The notes beneath the pieces are model-generated. The model made no database searches and had not been told where the DNA came from. It was given only the letters and a program-made list of their open reading frames with translations. A DNA stretch of 64,000 nt, from NCBI GenBank assembly GCA_029747015.1, contig JAKOGI010000001.1, positions 4,707,001-4,771,000 on the forward strand. The letters run 5' to 3'. Made by a program: the position numbers and the translations under genes. Source of the stretch: Carnegiea gigantea (Eukaryota > Streptophyta > Magnoliopsida > Caryophyllales > Cactaceae). Positions 10,526 to 21,849 of the stretch are shown in pieces. Each line of letters begins with the position of its first letter. Positions within the stretch are counted from its first letter, which is position 1.

Positions 10526-12339
10526 CACCTACAATTTCCCTGCAAAAGAACAGACCTTTATATTCCTTTAGCCATTCCCCTTCTTCCATATCAGCTACTT
10601 CTACTGGGGTGAAAAATCCATGAGACATGTACCCTAATGGAACTACTTTATCTAACCAAAATAAAAACCAAAAATTAAAGTTTAATAACTTGTTTTCTTG
10701 ATGGACCAATGAAACTGTAAAAAAACTTCTCTCTTTGAGATTCCTTTACCACACATTATCCTCATATTAAAAGAAAAGCAAAAGAAAGGTACAATGGAAA
10801 TATAAATGCCTGACACCCAACAGACAGAAGAACTAAGAACATACTCCAAATGGATAGGTAGATGAGCACATTCAATTGCGTGATTAAATTTGCTAATAAA
10901 TGTTTGTGTTGAGATTAAATAACTTTCAACCCTCAGAAGAAAGAGAAGAACAGACACAAATATGATGACACACTGCTCATCTCAGACTGAGAGGGCATGG
11001 CAGTCTAGAATTTGGGGGTGTGGACCTCCAATCTGAGAGGCAAAACAAGGAAAGAACAACACTGTTTGTTGTGCCTTAAACGTCACGTAGCTACTTTTTA
11101 CTTGCCTTGCCGGTGGATTTGGTTGCAGTTTATTTACTACCCTCTCAAACCATGAAATACCCAGCAAAAAACAAACCCTGGTCCATCCCTGAATCTGCAA
11201 GAGAAATAAATTGGAAGAGGCCAAAATATGCATGCTTTCTACAACATAACATCGGCCTTTTGGCGCTAAAATACCTCCATTGGCCCTCCCTAAATCCTGA
11301 AGCGACAGCACCTACTTGCTTTCATCAATCTTATCACATTCATTTGGCCAATGGTATGCAGCTATTTCATGTGTCACTAGTGGACAAGTCATTTCATGTA
11401 GTAGGTTGGTAAAATATAAAGGGGGCAAAAAAGTTCAGCAAGGGTTGAATTTGTTTTGAATTCCTAAAATGCAAAGTTGGTTTTTTTGGTTGATATTCTT
11501 TTCCACTTTATTGGAGTCAAATTACAGTTAATTTAATAGAGGATGTAATTATTTTATGATAATGTTTTTCACTAATAATACTCAAATTTGAAAATTTTAT
11601 TTAAGAAAAATGTTAGAATATAGACTGAGATTGTACCATATTGATAAATTACAAAATCTTAAGTATGTATATAAAGTAGTAAGTCATTTCATCCATTATT
11701 AATTGATCTTGAGTTAGAACCTCACTTGAACCTGTATGCATTATTTGTTTATTTTAGGCTCAATTTGCATACAAAATTTAATCAAAAACAAGTGCAAATT
11801 CGTTGAACAGACCATTACAATTACTAGTGCAAGCTATGAACATAGATAATATGCATTAAAAATATTGCACTTATTTGATTTTCAGATAATCTAGCTACCT
11901 AAGAAAATTTAGAGTGAACTACAAATACTCCTTAATTAAAATATTGATTTAGTATTACTCATTTATTAATTTCATATATATTCATAATAATATATTTTAA
12001 ATGTTGTTCGATTTTATTTATATCTTGGAGTGGCAGTATATCTTTACTAAGAAAAAGACGTAGTAACTAACAATAATTTGACCCAACTGTTTTAATCGAA
12101 CTCTCCTCTAAAGGCTGTTCTCAATCTGATTATCGAGGGGGGGGGGGGGGGGTTGAATTTGTTGGCAAGACATGCATCAAAGCACGCTCAAAATGCCAGT
12201 ACTTTATAATTTCTACGAATCAAAAGTCTTCACGTTCTTGCTTAGATTTTTTGTAATAACTAAATGTTATTTATAATGTCCTCATGGAATTTTGTTTTAG
12301 TATATATATGTCATAGATTGTTATAAAGCTAAAATGGGT
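10526..12339. other. Intergenic, no gene recognised
   Basis: At 10982-11412 frames of about 100 codons overlap on both strands in sequence of moderate GC. Neither resembles a family I know, so both are left uncalled. A run of 18 G lies at about 12136-12153. Confidence 0.35.
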
Positions 12340-12785
12340 CTATTTTTACTTTGATAGTATTTGGTAATAACGTTTTAAGTAGTGTTTGACATTTTGATCA
12401 AGTTAATATATTAATTAGTTAATTTTAAATGTTTAGTAACCTAGTATTTGGATTAAAATTTGAACTAGCTTTTAGCATTTCAAACTGCATTTTTAGAAAA
12501 ACTAGTAATATCAGCTTTTGGCATTCAAAAGTAGCGTTGCATATTTTTTAGACAAAAAATACCCTTTGAAAATTTCACATTTGAAAATTATTTATATCCT
12601 ATTAATTTACATTATTATTTAATCTGACATCTAAATTTACCGAATACATTTACTTCAACTACTTATCTAAACAGTTATATACTAATAGCTAAATAAAAAA
12701 TGTTATATGCTCTCTAAACAACTATGTATTGCCTACAAATTTATCTACTGTCTAAACAGCTAATTCTATCGAACATGACCTTCAT
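12340..12785. repeat. Miniature element, family II, copy 2 (probable)
   Basis: AT-rich segment ending CTATCGAACATGACC, the inverted GTTCGATAG terminus. The interior words TTTACCGAATACATTTACTT and ATAGCTAAAT are shared with the copy that directly follows (12885-13125). Boundaries are approximate. Confidence 0.45.
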
Positions 12786-12884
12786 AAAATATGAAATGAG
12801 CAGTTTTGTTTTTTTAAAAATTCCGTTTCATTTATGAAAACATTACAAATACAGATCTAATCAAAATTTAAATAAAGGTGGTGT

Positions 12885-13125
12885 TCGGTAATACCTTTGA
12901 GAAAAATTTAATCTTTAGAAATTATCTATATTTTTTATTTCAATTTACATAAATTAGATAATCTAAAAGCTAAAATTTACTGAACATATTTGCGTTAACT
13001 ACTCATTTAAATAACTATATGCCAATAGTTAAATTAGAATCGCTATTTGTTACATAAACATCGATATATTTACTGAACCGCTATTTACCGTATAAACAAC
13101 TAATTTTATCGAAGATGATCGGTCT
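12885..13125. repeat. Miniature element, family II, copy 3 (probable)
   Basis: Starts GTGTTCGGTAATACC and ends TTTTATCGAAGATGATC, imperfect inverted repeats of each other. Interior words TTTACTGAACATATTTGCGT, ACTACTCATTTAAATAACT and CCAATAGTTAAATTAG parallel the copy at 12340-12785. It looks like a shorter sibling inserted or duplicated next to it. Confidence 0.5.
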
Positions 13126-14219
13126 CCACTATCCCCAACAATAACTGAAAGAATTAGGTCAAGCAGTATCACACTTACAAACTACCGTGATTACCATTTA
13201 CCTAAAGAAATCGTTTCTTTTTATTCTCTCACAAAACTGTGGTTACCCAAAAAACAAACCTTAACAGGACCTACATTTTCCTTTTTTTAGGTGTAGCTCC
13301 TTATTGCAACATTCTTTTATACATATTTTAATATTTTAATTTTAGTTCCTGTACCAAATTTTGTTTCGTGCATCACTGTCATCCGAAAAAGTAATCTACA
13401 GATCTTTGAAGGACACCTATTGTGAGTTGAAGGCTTGAAACCCTTGACGGATGATAAACAAGAACCTCTTACTAGGCCCTTAGAGAGGTGTTGAGATAGC
13501 CTTTTAATAGACATGAAGTAGCCCTGACCAGGCAGGCTAGGCTAGCTAGACGATCCTTGAGTGGCGAGCTAAAATCGGTAGGCTTACGCCACCATCACCA
13601 TCTTTGACAACTGGGAATTATTGTCGAGCGTAAGTGGCAGTACACTGATCGCATCAGCACTGGCAGCTCCTCCATCCCTTCTAATGAACGATACGACACG
13701 ACCCATCGAAGACAGAGAGAGAGAGAGAGAGAGAAGCAATTTTTTGGGGGGCAGCAGAAGAGGAGATCAGATCAAGATCTCTTTCAACGAGGGAATTCAA
13801 TTCAGCCTGTGATAATCCCCATAATTAATGGGGGTATTATATTACTGGGAAATCTAAGGGTTTCTGTTTCTGAGATGGGCATTTAAGCTCCTATCGACCT
13901 TCGTCATCTCTGTCTCACTACGTGTTGTTCAACTCTAGAGTAGACGTATTTAAATATGGCTTCGATTTTCTGACTGCGTACATGCTCTATTAATGCCATT
14001 ATTAACTTGTATTAGGAAGGAATACTTCATGGGCCTCCCAGGTCCATTGAAACAAAATATGCCCGCCCATTACCTCAGAAATTAATACTACATTCATATA
14101 TGAAAAGGCTTACATGTTGATAACATTATTAACAGCTTTGTTTCCCAGTAACATTGGAAAATCTATCTTCGTAATCTTGTAGTTGGCCTTGCATTGCTGT
14201 ATGAGCGACCCATGTTTAC
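13126..14219. other. Intergenic, no gene recognised
   Basis: Contains a short (GA)n tract at about 13714-13732, directly followed by a T-run/G-run. The surrounding 13560-13810 is richer in GC and could be leader sequence, but no gene follows on either strand. Confidence 0.3.
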
Positions 14220-14690
14220 TGTTAATCGCCTAACATTAGTGACCTGGTAAATCCTCGGGTTCGACTCGGGTTTGGTATCAACAGAGCTTCACTTGGCCCA
14301 AGGTCGGCTCACATGTTTAGTCAACCAAGGCAAAGCTTAGGAAATTTAGGCTTCATTCGAACTCGTTTATTTGTTTTGGAAGGAAAATTCACTATGCCCA
14401 TAATTTTATAGATATTTGTGATTTAACTATAAAGCATGTTATGGTCTGTTGTTGTTCAAAGTTGCGCGTTATAGTTCTATTGAGTTAAAATATGCTTAAA
14501 TAATCACAGAAAGATTTTAATCATAAAAGAAAAATAGTGCATTAAGGCTCGGCTAAGCCTGCACTTGATTCGGTCAAAACTCAGCTTAGATTCAATTCAC
14601 AAAGCTCGACTTGTGTTTAGGATCAGTTCTATTGTTTAATGAGCTAAGCCAAGCTCATGCTTGGCTATATTTGAATACACCCCTAAGAGT
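14220..14690. repeat. hAT-like non-autonomous element (probable)
   Basis: Block with repeated GGCTCGGCTAAGC, AAGCTCATGCTTGGC and GCTCGACTTG words. It ends ATATTTGAATACACCCCTA, whose inverted form TAGGGGTGT is the usual end of a plant hAT subgroup with such subterminal repeats. The left boundary and target duplication were not found. Confidence 0.4.
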
Positions 14691-16868
14691 AACTTATGCA
14701 ACAGAATTAAGAATAAGAACTCTTTACGCTTGTAAATTTATTACTAGACTCAGTTACATACTATATAGTAAAAAAAGACTACATTACCGTTAAATTGTAA
14801 AATCACGTATTTACATTGACAATATGGTTATAAATTCATCATTTTATTCCTCATTTAAATTTTCTACGTACCAAATAAGAAATGACAAAAGTCATAAACC
14901 CGTTTTCATGCCTAAAAATGAAATTTCAACCTTGCTTATGAAAGTCATGGGTTATCAATAGTCTTTGAGACCACCAAATTGCTATTTTCTTTTTCCAAGT
15001 CAGTTAATTTCCCAAATTTGAACAGCCAAGTAGCCTAAAACAATACAATCTCTCGTACGTTGCTAGTAGAACTAGCCGTTGGGATTCTTTGATATCTCCA
15101 AACTGTTCTTCACAATTTCTGAAACTTTGTTTATAGCGGGAAGACAACTGCAAAATTCGCTTTATGAGATTGGCGGAAATCAAGAAGCCCTGTCCATTGA
15201 GATGAAAAACCTGAAATCCCAATCCCAAATGTAAACCCAAAAAAACCCTTTAAACAATTGTTTACGGAAAAGCTTTTTTTCTTACCCAGATAGGTGCTAA
15301 CAGTCTCGGAAAGCTTGGGGTATGAAGTACGAACTTCGTCTGATGTTTATTATTGTATATCATTTGTGCCAATCACCATGTTTCATATTGCTCTCGTGTG
15401 GCCTAATTGCTGTTGAGCTTGTTGTGAATTTTGGAATTTAGTGCTAGTGCCCGCCACATGTTTGATATATTGACTCTTAAGCAAAAGCTTACAATCTACT
15501 TGTTCATCACTTTGTTTGACCTGTGAAATGCTTTCATTACGTCTGTGAATTATAGTTGGTTTGCACTTAGCTGGGGTTTCTAGTTGATTGGATAAATATG
15601 GGTAATCATTATGCGCCCATTTTGTGGACCGTGGACTACTTGTTATACTCCATTGATCCATCTCGATTGATGGTAGCTGTATATGCTTGTTGAATTTGTC
15701 TTCCTGTTGTTATTGTTTACAGTTGGTTCAATCACTCTAATGATAGCTGGGTTTAGCTAATTTCTCTGCAAGATAATCGGAGAAGTTTTAAAATTAGGAG
15801 ATAGTGATTAGTGATCTGAACACAATCCAACTAAAACAATGAAGCGACACAGGTAGAGTGCTTGACAAACATGGAGCTAACTTACGATAACTCTATTTTG
15901 CATTTTGAGGCTTCCGTGAAATCTGAATTTACATGCACGTGTGCATGAATAATGGAAACATGCTTGGTGGCATTTGCATTACCATTATGAATAAGGAAAG
16001 TTTTCTCGTTTTGGGCCAATGATCGAGCTCTGGGTGAAATTCTACACGTTTAGGCATCTATAAAGAATTACTTTAACTTTTAAACTAATGTAAGAATCTA
16101 ATGACTAACTGGTAGTACGATATTATAATGCATCAAAACAATGGAACCAAAAGACCAAGTTGGTTGAGTGCGGTTTTTCATTCTTACACTATCTATGGTG
16201 ATTTATGTGTTTGAGCTTTCTTTTTCCCAACATATGCATCAATTTCCAATATGAAAAGAAAAACAGCATTATGAGTTGCTTTCTACTGGTGTCTTTGTGT
16301 CTTCAACTTGAATTGAGACAAAGATGCTTCATCAATTAATCATGGCTGTTCATCTTGCATACTGGATAGCTAATAGCTGAATTGGGCCCTCCACAATGAA
16401 ATTATACACTTTCAAAAATTCAGAATCAAGAACCCACTTTGATCGCTGTCTCCTCTTTTTCTTTTTAGACAGCCTCCTTTTCTTGGGTGGCCACTCTTAT
16501 AAATTAAAGGGCACGTATAAAAGTAGAAAAAACCAGAAAACTTAAAGCTAAAGAATTATTTCCTTTATGTCCTGTGCAATGCGGATGCTTGCTTTACTAT
16601 AAAGCAGTCATATTGATTACATTCTCATATCTTACAAGGACTTAGATAAAAAGGAGGATAAAGAAACGATAGAATCTACCTACTATTTCTCATTAAAAAA
16701 AGAAAAAAAGAAACCTCCAGTGGCTTTTTTCCTTTTTTTTTTTTTTTGCTTTTTATGGAGGAGAGTCTCCTAGTGGTACCAGAGAGAACATGCTTTTTGT
16801 ACAGACGCTCGATTCCCTCACGCTAGACATAATCAAGTTACCGTACAGCGATCGTTCAAATGTTTTGC
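14691..16868. other. 3' flank of the CEPR1-like gene, no other gene seen
   Basis: AT-rich sequence without recognised coding frames. The part next to 16868 should hold the 3' UTR of the minus-strand receptor kinase gene, with a long A/T tract at 16728-16748. No poly(A) signal could be assigned with confidence. Confidence 0.35.
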
Positions 16869-19800
16869 TTATCTTTTGGTATTGGATGCGTATATGGTCT
16901 TCTTTATCAACTTGCAAGAATCGAATCTGCAAGGGTCACCCTCACTTAGCAACTGGACAACTTCATTCATTGATGGACGAGGGAAAGGAGCTCTAGCTGT
17001 ACAGCGGATGGCTATTCGGATCACTTGAATCATATCATCAGCGAATGAACCTGAAACACGTTTGTCTAAGATTTCCAGGGCTCCTTCCTTGGTCTCTACC
17101 TTCGCTGAGACCCAGTTTATGATGTTCTTGTTCTCACCAAATTCTGGCTCCACTGGCTTCTTCCCTGTGACAAGTTCCATTAACACCACACCGAAGCTGT
17201 AAACATCGCACTTTGTTGTTGCCTTGGATGAATTTGCATAATCTGGGAAAAAGAAAAAATATTGTTAACCGCAAGTCATGCACACGAAAAGTGTTAAATG
17301 ACTGGAGCTCTGAAGTTAAATAATTGTTTGATCTTCAGTATTTTTTGTCTGTAACACAGGAACTTGCATGAAAAGTTAACTAGGATCCCATGCAAGTTGC
17401 ATGTCTTGAATGTCTTCAAATATTATTACATTTGACGAAAAAATGCAATAACACAGTTTAATTTTGGGCATAACTTTCTTGAAATTGAAGTTTTTAGCAA
17501 CCACAACTTACCTGGATCCATGTAACCATAAGTGCCTGCGACAACAGTGTTGCTGAAATCATTCCCACCTTTTGCCTGCAGGACTTTGGCCACCCCAAAG
17601 TCTGCAACCTTGGGCTGGTAATCAGCATCAAGGAGGATATTGGATGATTTGATGTCTCTGTGGATAATTGGTGGCAGCAAATCATGATGGAGGTAAGCTA
17701 AACCCTGTGCAACGCCCAAGGCAATCTGATGGCGTGTAGGCCAATCCAGCAGGACCTTCCCTTTGTGAAGGGCATCCCAGAGGTTTCCGTTTGGCATGTA
17801 TTCATAAACCAGCAAGCTGCAATCCCAACTAGACAAATAACAGTACAGCTTTACAATGTTTTTGTGCCTTATACTTCCCAGGGTCTGAACTTCTGTTTCG
17901 AGTTCCTTGTTTGGGAACAGTTGGCTCTCTGATACAGTGTCCTTGTTTTTCTGACTCCATAGCTTCTTCACTGCAACAATTTCCCCGCTGCTTAGCCCTA
18001 TCCTGTATACAGTTCCTGATCCTCCGTGACCAAGTATGTTCTTATCAACCATGGATTCTAGTATCTCTCTCTGATCAAAGCTTATTTTGTGGAAACTCTT
18101 GACATCATATGAGCAGAAAGACAATGACATGGTCTCGTCATGTCCAATTGTTGATTTCTCGTTGCTTAGCCAGCGTTTGAGGAACAAGATACCTCCGACT
18201 AATAGAATGATCAGGCAAGCCACTATTACCCACATTTGGTTTAGTTTCTTCTGGTTGTAAGCTCGTGGGCAGAGTGGAAAGCTTCTATCTGATGAATTTA
18301 CATATACGGCCACACAGAGCCCTGGATTGCCCAAGAAGCTTTCTTCAAGTCCTGCTTTAATTAGTGAGAGAGGGATTGGGCCATAGAGCTGATTATTTGA
18401 GAAGTTGATGGAATTGGGGAGTAATTTAGACAGACTGTTAGGGACATTCCCTGTCAACTGGTTGTTGGACAAATCAAGATCATTTAGTGATTTCAAACGC
18501 GAGAGGGAATCTGGAATGGAAGAATTGAGCTTATTGCTTTGTAACAGCAGGAGATTTAGCTTCTTGAGGTTACCAATTTCAGCAGGTATAGGGCCAGAGA
18601 GGAGATTGTTGCTCAGATCAATTTTCACTAAATTGAGTGCTCCGGAGATTTCAGGAGGCAGAACCCCGGACAATTTGTTTCTCTGAGCAAAGAATTCTGA
18701 CATGTTTTTGGCATTTCCAATTGCTGGGGATATTGGACCAGTCAATTGATTGGAAGCCAAATCAATAATAGACACATGGGGGAGACCAAAAAGTCCAGCA
18801 GGTACGGGGCCTTCTAACTTGTTGTTGCTAACGCGAAAACGCTGGAGTGAATTACACTTTGCATAACTCTCAGGTATTTCTCCATTGAGCATATTGGAAA
18901 GAACAAGAAAGTACACGAGTTTACCTCCAGTGCAGATGTATGGCGGCAACCTACCAGACAGTTGATTCTCTGATAAGTCTAACAGTATCATTGGTGATGA
19001 CTTCCCGAGATTTTGGGGAACATCACCTGTCAGATTGTTGCTGTAGGCAGATAAGATGCCCAAGGTTTTTGAGTCTCCCAGAGAAGCTGGAATTTCTCCA
19101 GTGAGGCTGTTGTTGTAAAGCTGTAAGGAGTAGAGTTTGGGGAGACGGCATATTGAATCTGGTATGCTCCCTGTCAATTGGTTCACAGAGATGTCCAGAT
19201 CCACAAGCTCTTTCAGGTCCCCCAACTCTTCTGGAAGTGTACCAGTGAGCCTCTGATTATAGTAAAGCATGAGGGACTTGAGGTTCTTGAGCTTTCCTAG
19301 CTCTGCTGGAATCTTGCCTGAAAGGAAGTTTCCACTCAGTTCAAGGTCAACGAGGGATGTCATGTTCCCTATGAATGGCGAGATAGGGCCTTGCAGATTG
19401 CACGTTGACAGTACCAATGACTTGAGCCTTGTTAACTGAGTGATATTCTCTGGAAGCTCCCAGGGGTTTAGATTGCTATTCTCGTTGAAGTTTATCACCT
19501 CAAGGTTGGTGAGGCTGGTGATGGACATAGGGAAATCTCCAATAAATTGGTTGTAAGATAGGTCCAGCACACGGAGCGATTTCATGCGGGAGAAATCTGG
19601 GAGCTTTCCGACAAGGTATAAGGAACTCATGTTGAGCACTTCTAAGTGAGAGCAATTGATGATGCCGTCTGGGAAAGTGCCCGCGATCCTGTTGTTACTA
19701 ATATCTAAAGTGTGTAGCTCTGGCAGATATGAGCACACATCAGGCGGGAAAGAGCCTTTGAGTGACCATCCTGAAATATTGACCTTTGTGATGACTCCTT

Positions 19801-19996
19801 GTCTATTGCAAGTGATTCCTGTGTAATTACAATACGAATTTTCTCCCTTGGGATTCCAGGCAGATAAGGCGTTACCTGAAAAAGAGTTTTTCATGAGGGT
19901 GAGATATTGGGACTGCTTATTGCTTGTGGCTTGGAGAGAGTTGAGGAGTGAAAGAAATAATATGAAAAAAGATGAGCAGATAGATTGAAGAGCCAT
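16869..19996 (-). CDS. CEPR1: CEPR1/XIP1-like LRR receptor kinase (copy 1, full length)
   Basis: Two exons: 19996-17512 and 17242-16869. The intron is 17243-17511 (donor CAG|GTAAGT, acceptor CCCAG|AT, phase 1) and sits in kinase subdomain VIII. Product 952 residues, close to family length. In order: signal peptide (MALQSICSSFFILFLSLL); paired-Cys cap C56/C63; about twenty LRRs; a second Cys pair before the membrane; transmembrane segment about 589-607; kinase with Gly loop G656-H-G-G-S-G, Lys677, catalytic Asp781 (HRDIKSSN) and Asp799 (DFG). After splicing the usual APE reads DPD, which is unusual. The LRR pattern (NPWELPENITQL, SLMLYYNQ, EIPESYAKC) and SKATTKCDVYSFGVVLMEL are typical of LRR-XI CEPR1/XIP1. 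That family resides at the plasma membrane, perceives CEP peptides and signals nitrogen demand in vascular tissue; the closely related CEPR2 cannot be excluded. The nearby kinase-less copies are its tandem paralogues. Confidence 0.93.
17243..17511 (-). other. Intron of the CEPR1-like gene
   Basis: 269-bp GT-AG intron, phase 1. Joining 2485 and 374 coding bases gives an uninterrupted frame of 953 codons including the stop. Confidence 0.9.
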
Positions 19997-20081
19997 GGCA
20001 GCAGAATGGAACGTATGCAGAAGGGAAAGGAGCGAGTTTGTTTATGGTTGTTGCAGTTGAAGGGGCAGACAAGAGAAGACG

Positions 20082-20087
20082 TATATA
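20082..20087 (-). promoter_or_regulatory. Probable TATA box of the CEPR1-like gene
   Basis: On the minus strand GCTAGCTATATACGTC lies about 86-91 bases upstream of the ATG at 19996, implying a leader of roughly 55-60 bases. Copy 3 has a TATATAG at a matching distance. Confidence 0.55.
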
Positions 20088-20109
20088 GCTAGCATGATTG
20101 AGGGGATTA

Positions 20110-20687
20110 ATGGGTGCAGCAGTGATGAGACTTTGATGGAAAAGAAGGTTCTTCGACTACTACCTGCTGATGAAGAGTGAGGGGGGTACATATTTGGGAT
20201 AAAGAGACTTTATGCTATACCCACTAACTTATGTTGCGAATAACATCTCATATGTGCTTTGCAAGGGGAAAAATGTGTGATTGTCTATCCTGATAATTGT
20301 TTTTATATTTTTGGTAAATTGTTACCCCTTGATATGCACATCTTTTTCTCCTGATGCGCATAATAAACCGTTCTTTTTTTAAGTGTTCCCAATCATAAGC
20401 AGGTTTCCGCAGATAGTTGATGTTTGCTGTCTTGATTATCCAAGATTCTTTACTTTTCTATTGATGGGTTTACCTAAAACTTTTCACTTAGCATCTGCAT
20501 GGAAACATCGGACAATTGTCAAGTATCCTCAGTTACTATCTTAAAAGCTCTGATTGCCATTTTATTTATTTTGTTGTGTTAATTGCTCAATCTGACTTCT
20601 TTCTGTTTCCTTTTTTCTGCAGTATTTTTCCTGTTCTGGGTCTCTTATACTTGTCTGTGACTCTTGTATTGCTGCAGGTGACCTCAG
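20110..20687. other. Upstream region of the CEPR1-like gene
   Basis: Promoter-side flank of copy 1. No further elements could be assigned by eye. Confidence 0.3.
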
Positions 20688-20777
20688 CTGAAGGTTCTGT
20701 ATAATTGTTTGTATGCTGCCAAGTTTCAATTATCCAATCCTTCCTTTCCATTGGCACCGTCTTATTATGTTATACAG
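20688..20777 (+). other. Isolated exon-like segment, 30 codons
   Basis: Bounded by an acceptor (CTGCAGGTGACCTCAG) and a donor (ATACAG|GTAAAT). One frame is fully open and reads LKVLYNCLYAAKFQLSNPSF then PLAPSYYVIQ, with protein-like composition. A segment at about 43716-43815 has a similar layout (GCAG|GTGAC at the start, CATACAG|GT at the end), suggesting that the upstream flank was duplicated along with the receptor copies. Parent gene not recognised. Confidence 0.25.
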
Positions 20778-21032
20778 GTAAATTTGTGCTGCTTTTTTCA
20801 TTTCATCACAAAACTTTAGACGTTCATGGATTAAATAATCTTTGCACGACCATGGATTCTGTGAACTACCAGTACTATGCCTGAATGCTTGCTTTTGAAG
20901 AGTTGGCTAACGGAATCATTCATCACAATGGTTAATTAAATCATTTCAGTGCTTCATGGGCCCATGTGCTAAATTGACATGCTCTACCAAGCAATTAAAC
21001 TAGCACTAAACTATACTGCTATGGTCTATGGA

Positions 21033-21033
<1 letters not shown>

Positions 21034-21063
<30 letters not shown>
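21034..21063 (+). repeat. (ATT)n microsatellite
   Basis: About ten ATT triplets. Confidence 0.95.
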
Positions 21064-21155
21064 GTTGCCTGATCGTAATTGCCTCTAACCGTCTAGACAT
21101 GGAACATCTGTCAGGGATTTTCTTAAGCTGCTCCCTATGGGAATGGACGTGAAAC

Positions 21156-21560
21156 GTAGGGGTCGTCAAAAGAGTAGACTTGCTTGACTTAGGCTAAATT
21201 CCTGGGTGGGCCAACTGTGTCGCCCCAGTTGAGCTATCTTTGCCCCTCATTCCAAATTAAATTGAGTCAAGCTGGCTTGATGGGTTCGTGGTTCAGTCAC
21301 TGGACTCAGTTTGGGCCATGAACACGAACCAGCCAAGCTGGGAATGGCTCTGTTCGTTTTTAGTCTATTGATTGTATTTTATTTTGAAGGGGAAAAAAAA
21401 TAAAAAATGAAACAACAAGACTATCTGGAGAAGTGTGGTTGCAGCCCACCACCGATGTAACTATATGAGCTAGCTCCAGGGTGAGCCAGCTTGGCTCTAC
21501 TTGGACCAGCCTCATTCATTAGGTGACTGAACTAAGCTGACTACGGCTCAGCCCTGCTCG
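21156..21560. repeat. hAT-like non-autonomous element (probable)
   Basis: Begins TAGGGGTCGTCAAAAGAG, close to the common plant hAT end TAGGGGTGTCAA. It contains repeated GAGCCAGCTTGGCT, AGCCAAGCTGG and TGAGTCAAGCTGGCTTGA words in both orientations. The right end near CTCAGCCCTGCTCGGGTGGGC is less clear. GC is higher than the neighbours; no coding frame. Confidence 0.4.
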
Positions 21561-21736
21561 GGTGGGCGTATAGCGCGTACTGGTATTAGAATTTCTTGCT
21601 TAACCAATACGGAAGATTATGGGGATGAAGAGGCAGTTCATAGCACAATCTCGACCAAATAAATCAAGTAGTATGGATTGTATCATTGTATGGTTTGGTA
21701 AGTACAGTGATTTGTCCTGGTTATTTGGTTTTTCAG

Positions 21737-21849
21737 CTTTTAGGAAATACACTTGATCTCCTGGAAAGTCATCTTATCTGTGAAGATCGGTTACTGACTG
21801 ACTGCGGTTGGATATATGGTGCATTAAGGGACATAGTGGCATGTCGTCG
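21737..21849 (+). other. Isolated exon-like segment, 37 codons
   Basis: Preceded by a strong pyrimidine tract and acceptor (GGTTTTTCAG) and ending at CGTCG|GTGCAA. The open frame reads LLGNTLDLLESHLICEDRLL then TDCGWIYGALRDIVACRR, with the mixed composition expected of real protein. It may be an exon of an unidentified plus-strand gene or a relic of one. Confidence 0.3.

Noticed and set aside
10982..11412. Overlapping frames of about 100 codons on both strands
   Set aside because: Both strands are open, which points to chance in moderate-GC DNA. Neither translation resembles a known protein.
18405..18686. Plus-strand frames inside the receptor kinase exon
   Set aside because: Shadows of the minus-strand LRR coding sequence. 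The same applies to those at 40301-40783 and 41594-41929.
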